NCBI GenBank assembly: GCA_031289875.1
Contig: JAITOO010000024.1
Coordinates: 1-23,402, forward strand
Origin: Flavobacteriaceae bacterium
GTDB lineage: Bacteria > Bacteroidota > Bacteroidia > Flavobacteriales > Weeksellaceae
Length of the DNA: 23,402 bases
Direction: 5' to 3'
The notes beneath the pieces are model-generated. The model was not told the origin of the DNA, made no database searches, and was given only the letters and a program-made list of their open reading frames with translations. The first letter of the stretch is position 1; each line of letters begins with the position of its first letter. The position numbers and the translations under genes are program-made. Shown here piece by piece: positions 16,017-23,402 of the stretch.

Positions 16017-17678
16017 TTATTCCACGTGCGTAATCATTTCGTTGGAAATAATTTTCCCTGATATTCCACAGGATTTCAACACGATGTAACTGCGGTATGT
16101 TCCGGTTTCCAGCGCCGGAATTTTTACCGAAAGAGTACTTTCCGCCGTGCCGTTCGCCGGAATTTCCACCGATTCAAAAAATGGAATGAAAGACTTGGGT
16201 TCTAAGGTTTTAGAATCTGCAAATAAAACGCCCGCTTCCAGATTGCTGTCTTTTGCCGGAGTCAAATTTTTGTCATACGGATTTTTCCAAACGATTTCCA
16301 TTGTCTGCGAAGAATCGTCTGCAGAATTGAAAACGACAGGCGAAACCGTACATTGGATTTTGGGGTAGGAATGGAAATTTGAAATCGTTGTATAATACTC
16401 GCTTTTTCCGCTCTCGTCCAAAATAAAATAGGAAGAGGTCGGCTCTAAACCGAAAAAAGTGATTTCCTTGCCTTGAAGCAGAGACTGGTTTTCGTCCCAC
16501 AAGTCGTACTGAGACTCGCGGTGCGTGTAAACCTGAATGCTGACGGCGGTGTCCTGCGTATAAAAATTGTACAGCGCCGCTTTCTGGTATCTTTCAAAAA
16601 CGGCAATGCCTTGATTGACTTCGTAAGCGTCGTTCACGAACTCTTTCAGTTTGTACATCGGCGTTTTGGCGATAAAATACGGCTGCAACAGCATCAGGCG
16701 AGCTATGAAAATTACCGCAACATATCCGGCGGATAAATTGAAAACCCAAACGTTTTTTCTGTTTTTATAAAAAAGATACGTTATAGGAACGACTGACAGA
16801 TAGATGATGAGATTCCACTGAGGCTGAACTCTTTTTGTAATTGCTACAATTCCAAAAAAAATCAATGCCCCCCAACCGACCCACAACAAAGATTTTGTCC
16901 AGAGTTCGTTCGAACGCAGTTTTGCAAGACTTTTTCCGTAAAAACACAACAGCAAAGGATTGGCAATGATCAGCAAACCGATAAGCCATCTCGCAAAAGG
17001 GATTCCGCTTGTTTCCTTTCGATTTCTCTCAAACAGATGATACCTGACGGAAGCCCAATCGTGGTTGTACTGCCAAAGCAGATGAGGCACAAACAGAAGC
17101 AAAGCGAGAGCTAAACTCAGCCAAAACCATTTGTTTTTTAAGAATTTAACGAACGGCAGAGCGACGAAGAAAATAAGCACCGCCGCATGATATTTGGAAT
17201 ACATCGCTAAAGATATGGAGATTCCCAGCAAAACGGAGTTTAAAAAATTTTGTTTTTCGACAAAATTTTTCCATTTCCACAAAAAATATGAACCAAACAA
17301 TAGCAAAGGCGCATCGGGCGTAGCGATGAAGCCCAGCCCCTGAAAGATAAGTGTAGAACCGAACAGCGCCAGCAGAAGCCTGTTTTCTGCAAGGGTTTTC
17401 GGTTGCAAGATTTTAATCCAGATGAGAAAAAACAAAACGCCGATGGCGGCAGATAACAATCGTACACCCAACATGGAACTGAAAAACCAATACCCGATTT
17501 TAATGAACAGCGCAATCATCGGCGGGTGGTCGTAATAGCCCCACGCCAAATGCTTTGACCAAACCCAATAATACGCCTCGTCGTCAATAAGTGGAAGGGT
17601 GGAAGCCTGCCAAAGATTCAGCGCAGTCAAAACCAAGAGAAAAACGATTTGTTCTTTGTGTATAGAACTTATTTTCAT
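16017..17678 (-). CDS. Membrane glycosyltransferase, ArnT/PMT (GT39/GT83) type
   Basis: These GT-C fold enzymes use polyprenyl-phosphate sugar donors on the outer face of the inner membrane to modify lipid A, glycans or proteins. The 553-residue protein starts near a first helix and has the hallmark first-loop motif [25 protein letters not shown] (about 31-55), with the acidic pair and YYDHPP. About ten transmembrane helices follow to about residue 335. The last 210 residues are a soluble part, ending in a beta-rich segment resembling an Ig-like or fibronectin-like domain (family not assigned). The sugar and acceptor cannot be read from the sequence. A promoter box TATATTTG lies 21 bp upstream. 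Confidence 0.85.
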   Translation of the reverse strand: MKISSIHKEQIVFLLVLTALNLWQASTLPLIDDEAYYWVWSKHLAWGYYDHPPMIALFIKIGYWFFSSMLGVRLLSAAIGVLFFLIWIKILQPKTLAENRLLLALFGSTLIFQGLGFIATPDAPLLLFGSYFLWKWKNFVEKQNFLNSVLLGISISLAMYSKYHAAVLIFFVALPFVKFLKNKWFWLSLALALLLFVPHLLWQYNHDWASVRYHLFERNRKETSGIPFARWLIGLLIIANPLLLCFYGKSLAKLRSNELWTKSLLWVGWGALIFFGIVAITKRVQPQWNLIIYLSVVPITYLFYKNRKNVWVFNLSAGYVAVIFIARLMLLQPYFIAKTPMYKLKEFVNDAYEVNQGIAVFERYQKAALYNFYTQDTAVSIQVYTHRESQYDLWDENQSLLQGKEITFFGLEPTSSYFILDESGKSEYYTTISNFHSYPKIQCTVSPVVFNSADDSSQTMEIVWKNPYDKNLTPAKDSNLEAGVLFADSKTLEPKSFIPFFESVEIPANGTAESTLSVKIPALETGTYRSYIVLKSCGISGKIISNEMITHVE

Positions 17679-17936
17679 GGAATTACCTTCTTTTTGTGCA
17701 AATATAAAAATTAAATGATTATCCGCTGTCCTACTTGCATTGTTTACGCCACAGGCGTTTAACTTTGAGGGTTGGTAAATTCACATAGAAGCATAGATGC
17801 TAACTTGCTGATAATTAAGAGTAAAAAAATTAATCTCTATGAATGATTACTAAATTCAAAAAAATATTTTTCCGAAAAAAATATTTTTGGCAAAAAAATT
17901 GATACTATTCAGGCAAAAAATAAATATACAACCCTC
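17679..17936 (+). other. 258 bp divergent intergenic region between the glycosyltransferase and META lipoprotein
   Basis: It carries a minus-strand box TATATTTG (17706-17699) for the glycosyltransferase and a plus-strand TATTTTTG (17882-17889), 47 bp before the lipoprotein ATG; neither has a TTG at -33. A self-palindromic AT block occurs twice at 17857-17888. A short inverted repeat ACGCC/GGCGT sits at 17746-17758. No RNA gene or open frame of note. Confidence 0.5.
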
Positions 17937-18407
17937 ATGAAAAAATTAGTGAATTTTGGCTTGACCGGAATGTTTTTATCTGTTTTGGCTTTCACCGTAC
18001 AAAGTTGTGAAACCGTCAACAAGACTATAAACAAAGTAGAAGACACTGTGGGAAACAAAGAACTCGAATCTCAACTAAAAGGAACATGGATTCTCAAAAC
18101 CATTGAAAATTCCGTTGCTCCCGACGCTTTCAAAGGAACGGTTCCCTACATCACTTTCGACACCGACAACCACAAAGTTTCAGGAAATGCAGGCTGCAAC
18201 AACTTTACGGGAAGTTTTGCTCTTTTGGGCAGCACTTACGCTCCGACCGTGCCCGCCTCTACGTTGATGGCTTGCATAGAAGCAAATCAAGAAACCAAAT
18301 TGTTGGAGCTTTTAGGCAAAAAAAGTTCGCTGGTTTTTAATAATTATACCCTGCAATTTGTGCAGAACGGCAAAGTTGTATTAGAATTTACCCCTAAAAC
18401 AAGATAG
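17937..18407 (+). CDS. META-domain lipoprotein (HslJ-like)
   Basis: The 156-residue protein has a lipoprotein signal peptide: MKKLVNFGLTGMFLSVLAFTVQSC, with lipobox ending in VQSC and Cys24 as the lipidation site. After a short linker containing a helical stretch, a META domain runs from about 45 to the end: LKGTWILKTIEN, GNAGCNNFTGSF (the strongest motif), and a closing VVLEFTP strand. META proteins such as HslJ (heat shock, novobiocin resistance) are envelope proteins of unclear function. It is single, with a promoter box upstream and an AT-rich hairpin downstream before the rpsO promoter. Confidence 0.93.
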   Translation: MKKLVNFGLTGMFLSVLAFTVQSCETVNKTINKVEDTVGNKELESQLKGTWILKTIENSVAPDAFKGTVPYITFDTDNHKVSGNAGCNNFTGSFALLGSTYAPTVPASTLMACIEANQETKLLELLGKKSSLVFNNYTLQFVQNGKVVLEFTPKTR

Positions 18408-18430
18408 TTCGGCAGCGGCGAAAAACACCT

Positions 18431-18474
18431 GAAAAATTCGAAAATTTGTAAAATATTGCAAATTATAATTTTTC
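18431..18474 (+). terminator. Nested AT-rich hairpin after the META lipoprotein gene
   Basis: GAAAAATT (18431-18438) pairs with AATTTTTC (18467-18474), and inside it AATTTG (18443-18448) pairs with CAAATT (18459-18464), extendable by three pairs to a 4-base loop. It lies just after the stop at 18407 and before the rpsO promoter. No T-run follows, but the 3' arm itself contains five T. Confidence 0.5.
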
Positions 18475-18491
18475 AATCCTAAAAAAAGTTA

Positions 18492-18499
18492 TATCTTTG
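18492..18499 (+). promoter_or_regulatory. -7 promoter box TATCTTTG for rpsO
   Basis: Exact TAnnTTTG match 37 bp before the rpsO ATG. At the 20 bp spacing position the -33 reads TTT rather than TTG. Confidence 0.6.
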
Positions 18500-18536
18500 C
18501 GCCTCAATACATAATAATCATTAAAATAATATTGGA

Positions 18537-18806
18537 ATGTATCTAACAACAGAAGTTAAAAAAGAAATTTTCGCTAAGTACGGCAAGGAAGAGAAAAATA
18601 CCGGAAGCGCCGAAGGACAGGTAGCATTGTTCACTTTCAGAATCAACCATTTAACAGGGCATTTGAAAAAAAATCACAAAGACTTTAACACAGAACGCTC
18701 GCTGGTAAAACTGGTAGGAAAAAGAAAAAGACTGCTCGACTACTTGAAGAAAATAGACATCAACAGGTATCGTGCAATTATTGCAGAATTAGGTATTCGC
18801 AAGTAA
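18537..18806 (+). CDS. rpsO: 30S ribosomal protein uS15
   Basis: uS15 binds the 16S central domain early in 30S assembly. The 89-residue protein shows MYLTTEVKKEIFAKYG, NTGSAEGQVALFTFRINHLTGHLKKNHKDF and LVKLVGKRKRLLDYLKKID, matching the universal uS15 core with the TGS-E-QVA-LT-RI-LT-HL and VGKR-RLLDYL elements. It has a promoter box upstream and a strong terminator downstream. The rpsO-pnp order is widely conserved. Confidence 0.98.
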   Translation: MYLTTEVKKEIFAKYGKEEKNTGSAEGQVALFTFRINHLTGHLKKNHKDFNTERSLVKLVGKRKRLLDYLKKIDINRYRAIIAELGIRK

Positions 18807-18820
18807 AACGAAAAAATACG

Positions 18821-18853
18821 AAAAAGGCAATATTTTGAGAATTGCCTTTTTTC
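18821..18853 (+). terminator. Rho-independent terminator after rpsO
   Basis: AAAAAGGCAAT (18821-18831) pairs with ATTGCCTTTTT (18841-18851) around a 9-base loop, running into T. It separates rpsO from pnp transcription. Confidence 0.9.
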
Positions 18854-19088
18854 CGTTTTTTATAAACCAAAAGTTCAAAGAGAAAATTTCATTTTTATTT
18901 AGAGAATTGGAATGACTTCATTCAAACACAAAGAGCGCTGAAATCTATTAATCTCCATATAATTTTAATGGATTTGAGTGTTCTTTGAAAAAGTTTCCAA
19001 AAAGTCGCCAAATTCTGAAAATAAAAATAAGGAATTTTCTTTTTTACTTTAAATTAAATAAATTATTAAAAAAGAATTGTAAGTTTTT
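18854..19088 (+). other. Leader region of pnp with imperfect inverted repeat (18921-18989)
   Basis: The 235 bp between the rpsO terminator and the pnp ATG has no clear TAnnTTTG box. It contains a long imperfect inverted repeat: TTCAAA (18921-18926) pairs with TTTGAA (18984-18989), CAC with GTG (18927-18929 with 18978-18980), and an inner TCCAT/ATGGA stem. In E. coli a pnp leader stem-loop is the target of RNase III autocontrol; whether this one does the same is inference. Confidence 0.45.
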
Positions 19089-21233
19089 ATGGAAATTCCA
19101 AAAGCAATTACAGAAAAAATCATTTTAGACGATGGGCGGGAAATAATCCTCGAAACAGGAAAACTCGCCAAACAGGCAGACGGTTCTGTCGTAGTAAAAT
19201 GTGGAGAAACAATGGTTTTGGCAGCAGTTGATGCCGCCAAAGAAGCCAATCCGGGCGTAGATTTTCTCCCGCTGACCGTAGATTACCGTAACAAATTTTC
19301 TGCAGGCGGACGCATTCCGGGCGGATTTATGAAACGCGAAGGGCGACCTACGGACGAAGAAATTTTAACCATGCGGTTAGTGGATAGAGTGTTAAGACCT
19401 CGATTTCCCGATGATTTCCATGCCGAAATTCAAGTTTTCATTCAATTGATTTCTTATGATGGAACCATTTTGCCCGACTCTCTCGCAGGGCTGGCGGCTT
19501 CTGCCGCAATTGCCGTTACAGATTTGCCGTTCAACGGACCCATTTCCGAAGTCCGCATCATTCGCCAAGACGGAAAATACATCGTCAATCCGAGTTTGAA
19601 ACAGATGAATGAAGGCTTTGATTTGGATATTATGGTCGGTGCGTCCAAAGATTCTATCGTAATGATAGAAGGCGAGATGAGCGAAATCCCTGAAAGAGAC
19701 ATGATTGACGCTATTGCCTATGCGCACGAAATCATCAAAAAACAAATCGAAGCTATTGAAAAATTAGCTTCCCAAGTGAAAAAATCTTTAGTAAAAAGAG
19801 AATACTGCCACGAAGAACACGACGATGACCTTCGCAAAGAAATCACGGAATATGCTTATCAAAAAGTATATGACATTGCCAAAGTTCCGACTTCCAAGCA
19901 GGAAAGAACCAATAGCTTCGATGCCATTCTGGAAGAATTTATGACCGAAAAATATCCTGATGAAGAAGAACGCAAAGGAAAAATGCCTCTGGCATCAACG
20001 TATAGCCATGACGTTCAGAAGAATGCCATGCGCCGATTGATTCTCGACGAAGGAATCCGTTTAGACGGTCGCGACAATAAAACCATCCGTCCGATTTGGT
20101 GCGAAGTAAACTATCTGTCCGGCTCTCACGGCTCTGCTATTTTCACGCGTGGCGAAACTCAGTCGCTGACGACAGTTACCTTGGGTTCATCCTTAGATGC
20201 CAACCGCGTGGACAGTGTACTTTCCCAACATGAAGAAAAATTTTACCTGCATTATAACTTTCCGCCGTTTTCTACAGGCGAAGTGAAGGCTATCAGAGGG
20301 GTTTCCCGAAGGGAAATCGGACACGGAAATTTGGCGCAGAGAGCATTGAAGGGCATGATTCCCCAAGATACGCCTTATACAATTCGCATAGTTTCCGACA
20401 TTTTAGAATCCAATGGCTCGTCTTCGATGGCAACCGTTTGTGCAGGAACGCTGGCGTTGATGGACGCAGGTATTCAAATCAGGAAACCGGTTTCAGGTAT
20501 TGCAATGGGATTGATAACCGACAAGGAATCAGACAAATGGACGGTTCTTTCCGATATTTTGGGAGATGAAGACCATTTGGGAGACATGGATTTCAAAGTT
20601 ACGGGAACAGCCGACGGTATCACCGCCTGCCAAATGGACATCAAAATTCAGGGATTGTCTTTTGAAATCATGGAAAAGGCTTTGAATCAAGCGAAAGAAG
20701 GACGGCTTCACATCTTGGGAAAAATTTTGGAAACCCTTCCTTCTCCAAATCAGCAAATGAAACCAAACGCTCCGAAACTGGTTCTTCTGGATATTCCAAA
20801 AGAATTTATCGGCGCAGTGATTGGTCCCGGAGGAAAAATGATTCAACAAATTCAGCGCGATACGGATACTGTGATTACGATTGAGGAAGAAGGCGAAATC
20901 GGAAAAGTAGAAATTGCCGGCGTTGATCAGGCGCTGATAGATGAGGCAATTGCAAGAATTAAGGAAATTACTTTCGTTCCCGAAATTGGGGCAATTTATC
21001 GAACCAAAGTAGTGTCAATCAAGCCGTTCGGTGCATTTGTGGAAATTGCCAAAGGCGTGGAAGGGCTGGTTCATATTTCTGAATTGGAATGGTATAGAGT
21101 AGAAAAAGTGGAAGATTCCGTGAATTTGGGCGACGTTATCGAAGTGAAATATTTGGGTACGGATGACCGAAAGAAAATGAAACTTTCGCGCAGAGTGCTG
21201 CTTCCAAAGCCTGAGCGGAAAGAGCATCGGTAA
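19089..21233 (+). CDS. pnp: Polyribonucleotide nucleotidyltransferase (PNPase)
   Basis: PNPase degrades RNA 3'-5' by phosphorolysis and can add tails; it works as a trimer. The 714-residue protein has two RNase PH domains, seen at [31 protein letters not shown], then [27 protein letters not shown] and [18 protein letters not shown], the second holding the catalytic site. It also has a KH domain with [12 protein letters not shown] and a C-terminal S1 domain [20 protein letters not shown] to HISELEW. Length is typical. It follows rpsO but is separated by a terminator, and ends at another strong terminator. Confidence 0.98.
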   Translation: MEIPKAITEKIILDDGREIILETGKLAKQADGSVVVKCGETMVLAAVDAAKEANPGVDFLPLTVDYRNKFSAGGRIPGGFMKREGRPTDEEILTMRLVDRVLRPRFPDDFHAEIQVFIQLISYDGTILPDSLAGLAASAAIAVTDLPFNGPISEVRIIRQDGKYIVNPSLKQMNEGFDLDIMVGASKDSIVMIEGEMSEIPERDMIDAIAYAHEIIKKQIEAIEKLASQVKKSLVKREYCHEEHDDDLRKEITEYAYQKVYDIAKVPTSKQERTNSFDAILEEFMTEKYPDEEERKGKMPLASTYSHDVQKNAMRRLILDEGIRLDGRDNKTIRPIWCEVNYLSGSHGSAIFTRGETQSLTTVTLGSSLDANRVDSVLSQHEEKFYLHYNFPPFSTGEVKAIRGVSRREIGHGNLAQRALKGMIPQDTPYTIRIVSDILESNGSSSMATVCAGTLALMDAGIQIRKPVSGIAMGLITDKESDKWTVLSDILGDEDHLGDMDFKVTGTADGITACQMDIKIQGLSFEIMEKALNQAKEGRLHILGKILETLPSPNQQMKPNAPKLVLLDIPKEFIGAVIGPGGKMIQQIQRDTDTVITIEEEGEIGKVEIAGVDQALIDEAIARIKEITFVPEIGAIYRTKVVSIKPFGAFVEIAKGVEGLVHISELEWYRVEKVEDSVNLGDVIEVKYLGTDDRKKMKLSRRVLLPKPERKEHR

Positions 21234-21257
21234 TAAAAATCGAAAAAACAATTATAC

Positions 21258-21285
21258 AAAAGACCGCTTTTCAGCGGTCTTTTTA
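21258..21285 (+). terminator. Rho-independent terminator after pnp, possibly bidirectional
   Basis: AAAAGACCGC (21258-21267) pairs perfectly with GCGGTCTTTT (21274-21283) around a 6-base loop, with T on the plus side and A before the stem. The A tract lets it also end the convergent minus-strand permease transcript, whose stop is at 21314. Confidence 0.92.
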
Positions 21286-21313
21286 TTGCGGATAGTAACA
21301 TTTTTCTTTAAAT

Positions 21314-22534
21314 CTACTCATACCTCAACGCTGTAATCGGGTCGAGTGCAGCGGCTTTTTTGGCGGGATACCATCCGAAGAATATGCCGATGGTTGCGCA
21401 TACCACAAAAGATATGACTATAGCAGGAATGCTAATCATAAAGCCCATATCAAGCGCAAATAATACCAATGAGGATAGCAGAAGTCCTATGAGGATGCCG
21501 ATAACGCCGCCCGCCAGACTAAGCATAGCGCTTTCGAACAGAAACTGACGGAGAATATCCTTGTTTTTAGCGCCCAACGAACGCCGCAGTCCGATTTCCC
21601 GTGTCCGTTCGGTAACGGTTACATACATGATGTTCATAATGCCGATACCGCCGACTACCAACGATATGGCGGCTATGGCAACAAGAAACATAGAAAGTAC
21701 CGACATAATGTTTCCCAACATTTCAAGAATTTGTTTTAGAGAGTTTACCTCAAAATCAGCATCAGCCATGTCTTTGATTTTGTGCATCTGCAACATGATA
21801 GTTTCTATTTCTTTGGTTGCAACTTCTGAGTCTTCTTCTGAAGTTGCCGAAGCCATAATCATGTGGATATAGTTAATATTCAGCAAACGCTTCTGTACAG
21901 TGGTATAGGGCGTAATAATGATGTCGTCGTAGTCATCGCCGGTCATATTTTTTCCTTTTTCAACGATTGTGCCGATAACAACCATAGGCATTTTGCCGAA
22001 ACGAACCTCTTTGCCGACAGGATTTTCACCATTGGGAAACAGCGTTTTCACCACTGTTTGTCCAAGTATGCACACTTTGGCTGCGCTCGCTTCTTCTTGT
22101 TCGGTAAAAGCGCGTCCTTTGTCAATCTTGGAATTGGAAACATCCAAATAATCTACATTTCCGCCCATCATGATCCCCGGACAGTTGTGCGAGCCGGACA
22201 CAATTTGTTCCATAGCCGTGATGCAAGGAGTTACTTTAGCAATATGACGCGCCCGCTTGCGGATGGCTTCAACATCTTGCAGTTTCATGTTTTTCATATT
22301 CTCCGTGCCAACCAGAACTCCCATAACGTCTTTCCTCACGTTAGAAACCATAATCATATTGGTTCCCAAACCGGAAAACTGGTCGGTGATGATTGCCGTA
22401 GAACTTTGTCCAAGACTGACCATAAGCACCACAGACGATATACCGATGATAATGCCCAGCATAGTGAGCAAGGCGCGTTTCTTATTGAGCATTAAAGCGT
22501 TCCACGCCAATTTAATGAGATTTTTGATTTTCAT
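21314..22534 (-). CDS. ABC transporter permease, MacB/FtsX type
   Basis: The 406-residue protein has the MacB layout: an N-terminal membrane helix (about 20-42) with the LTMLGIIIGISSVV motif, a large periplasmic domain (MacB_PCD), and three C-terminal helices of the FtsX domain containing MNIMYVTVTERTREIGLRRSLGAKNKDI. Such permeases work with a separate ATPase and often an HlyD-like adaptor to export peptides, macrolides or lipoproteins, or in mechanotransmission. Neither the ATPase nor the adaptor is adjacent: upstream lies a divergent DUF3791 gene and downstream pnp. It may use an ATPase encoded elsewhere, for example a LolD/MacB type. Substrate unknown. Confidence 0.9.
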   Translation of the reverse strand: MKIKNLIKLAWNALMLNKKRALLTMLGIIIGISSVVLMVSLGQSSTAIITDQFSGLGTNMIMVSNVRKDVMGVLVGTENMKNMKLQDVEAIRKRARHIAKVTPCITAMEQIVSGSHNCPGIMMGGNVDYLDVSNSKIDKGRAFTEQEEASAAKVCILGQTVVKTLFPNGENPVGKEVRFGKMPMVVIGTIVEKGKNMTGDDYDDIIITPYTTVQKRLLNINYIHMIMASATSEEDSEVATKEIETIMLQMHKIKDMADADFEVNSLKQILEMLGNIMSVLSMFLVAIAAISLVVGGIGIMNIMYVTVTERTREIGLRRSLGAKNKDILRQFLFESAMLSLAGGVIGILIGLLLSSLVLFALDMGFMISIPAIVISFVVCATIGIFFGWYPAKKAAALDPITALRYE

Positions 22535-22647
22535 GACTTTGATATTATTACGGTTACAATCATTGTTATCTGTTTTTTTAATTGCTATCTACTGTTGAAG
22601 ACAAATGAACGGAGGAAATATTTTAAAATGGATAGAATTTTTTTTGC

Positions 22648-22676
22648 TTGACAATAAAAATGTAATTTTGTATTAT
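22648..22676 (+). promoter_or_regulatory. Promoter of the DUF3791-DUF3990 unit, E. coli-like and Bacteroidota-like elements overlapping
   Basis: TTGACA (22648-22653), a 17 bp spacer and TATTAT (22671-22676) match the sigma70 consensus except one base. TAATTTTG (22663-22670), an exact TAnnTTTG, lies in the spacer. The ATG is at 22691, preceded by an AAGGGA that could act as a ribosome binding site. Confidence 0.6.
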
Positions 22677-22690
22677 TAAAAAGGGATATT

Positions 22691-22924
22691 ATGGCAACAA
22701 CATTAGATAAGCAGACAAGCGACAAAGTGAGTTTCATTACTTTTATCGTGCCTGAATTTGCAGCCGCATTTAAGATGAACATACAAAACGCCTATTTTTA
22801 TTTAAAAAAATATGGCGGTTGGGACTTTCTAAATGAACATTGGTGGGCATTGCATACCGATAATCCGTATTACGCCATACGGGATATATATCATGTTTGT
22901 AGAAACAATGGAGGTTTTCGATGA
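22691..22924 (+). CDS. DUF3791-family small protein
   Basis: This 77-residue protein matches the pattern I know of DUF3791: an N-terminal polar start, FIVPEFAAAFKMNIQNAYFYLKKYGGWDFLNEHWWALHTDN, and a C-terminal YYAIRDIYHVCRNNGG. DUF3791 genes usually occur next to DUF3990 genes in Bacteroidota and Firmicutes. The ATGA overlap with the next gene implies coupled translation and a possible antitoxin-like or partner role, which is inference. It lacks any obvious DNA-binding motif. Confidence 0.82.
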   Translation: MATTLDKQTSDKVSFITFIVPEFAAAFKMNIQNAYFYLKKYGGWDFLNEHWWALHTDNPYYAIRDIYHVCRNNGGFR

Positions 22925-23402
22925 GAGTATATCACGGAAGTTATACCAAAATTGACGAAATAGATTTGTCAAAATCAGAACCCAAAAAAGATTTTGGTAA
23001 AGGCTTTTATGTTACAAAATACATCGAACAGGCAGAGTTTTGGGCAGAAAGAAAAGGAAAGGTAAATAACACAGATGCTTGTGTTACCGAATTTGAGTTT
23101 GATGAATATGCCTATAAAACAAAAGATTTAAAAATTTTGCAATTTGACAATTATACAGAAGAATGGTTTGATTTTGTTGTTTTAAACCGTCAAAATGAAG
23201 AGTTAGCGCACGATTACGACATTGTTGAAGGTCCGGTAGCTGATGATAAAATAAACCGAAAACTACAGTTGTTTTTAGATGGCGAAATAACACGAGAAGA
23301 TTTTTTTGAAAAATTGGTGCATATACCTTCTCATCAGATATGTTTTTGTACATTTAATTCTTTGCAATATCTCAAAACCAAAAATCACAAAGTGATTTAT
23401 AA
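22921..23402 (+). CDS. DUF3990-family protein with ADP-ribosyltransferase-like motifs, 3' end outside window
   Basis: 160 codons are visible and the frame is still open at the window end. The sequence starts MRVYHGSYTKIDEIDLSKS and has DFGKGFYVTKYIEQAEFWAERK, then EEWFDFVVLNRQNE, DYDIVEGPVADDKI and HQICFCTFNSLQYLK, the pattern I recognise as DUF3990. The order His5 (YHGS), Tyr30 (GFYVT) and Gln139 resembles the H-Y-[EDQ] site of the ADP-ribosyltransferase fold, so NAD-dependent modification is a hypothesis, not shown. The ATGA overlap with DUF3791 suggests a two-gene unit, perhaps toxin and partner. Perhaps only a few residues are missing. Confidence 0.8.
   Translation, partial: MRVYHGSYTKIDEIDLSKSEPKKDFGKGFYVTKYIEQAEFWAERKGKVNNTDACVTEFEFDEYAYKTKDLKILQFDNYTEEWFDFVVLNRQNEELAHDYDIVEGPVADDKINRKLQLFLDGEITREDFFEKLVHIPSHQICFCTFNSLQYLKTKNHKVIY

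Noticed and set aside
17746..17758. Inverted repeat ACGCC/GGCGT as operator
   Set aside because: Only 5 bp arms, far from both promoter boxes, single copy; not enough to call a binding site.
1..23402. CRISPR array, tRNA, rRNA, transposase or IS ends
   Set aside because: No regularly spaced repeats, no cloverleaf with conserved TTCGA-type arm, no transposase-like protein and no flanking terminal repeats were seen.

Overview
The window looks like chromosomal DNA from a member of the Bacteroidota. It is AT-rich, ribosome binding sites are mostly weak, and many genes are preceded by the Bacteroidota-type -7 promoter box TAnnTTTG, three of them with TTG exactly 20 bp upstream. Gene content points the same way: a DAHP synthase/chorismate mutase fusion, the TPR and Nif3-type proteins, and the run rsfS-ftsH-LUD-cdsA-psd divergent from birA. 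I cannot place it below phylum from this sequence alone. Most of it is conserved core genome; only the far right end looks accessory.

Left block (1-4566, minus strand): rsfS, ftsH, a LUD-domain gene, cdsA and the start of psd form a compact cluster. CdsA makes CDP-diacylglycerol and Psd makes phosphatidylethanolamine, next to the FtsH membrane protease. A promoter box lies between ftsH and the LUD gene. FtsH appears to start with TTG and CdsA with GTG.

Plus-strand block (4567-11858): birA, a large TPR protein (TTG start), an AcpH-like phosphodiesterase, the ribosomal operon rpsF-rpsR-rplI with a textbook promoter and a strong terminator, a Nif3-family gene with a near-leaderless promoter, a DUF164-type coiled-coil protein that has lost all four zinc-ribbon cysteines, and lipA.

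Middle (11888-17678): rsgA and aroF (minus), a 474 bp divergent intergenic region with promoters at both ends and unexplained hairpins between, tatD (plus), then lolD and an ArnT/PMT-like membrane glycosyltransferase (minus).

Right block (17937-21284, plus): a META-domain lipoprotein, rpsO with a strong terminator, and pnp with a strong terminator. A lone MacB-type ABC permease runs on the minus strand (21314-22534). At the right edge lies a DUF3791-DUF3990 pair with ATGA overlap. The second protein has the H/Y/Q arrangement of an ADP-ribosyltransferase fold, so the pair is a candidate toxin-antitoxin-like or NAD-using module, cut by the window end. This is the most interesting accessory signal. 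No tRNA, rRNA, CRISPR array, transposase or IS end was seen.
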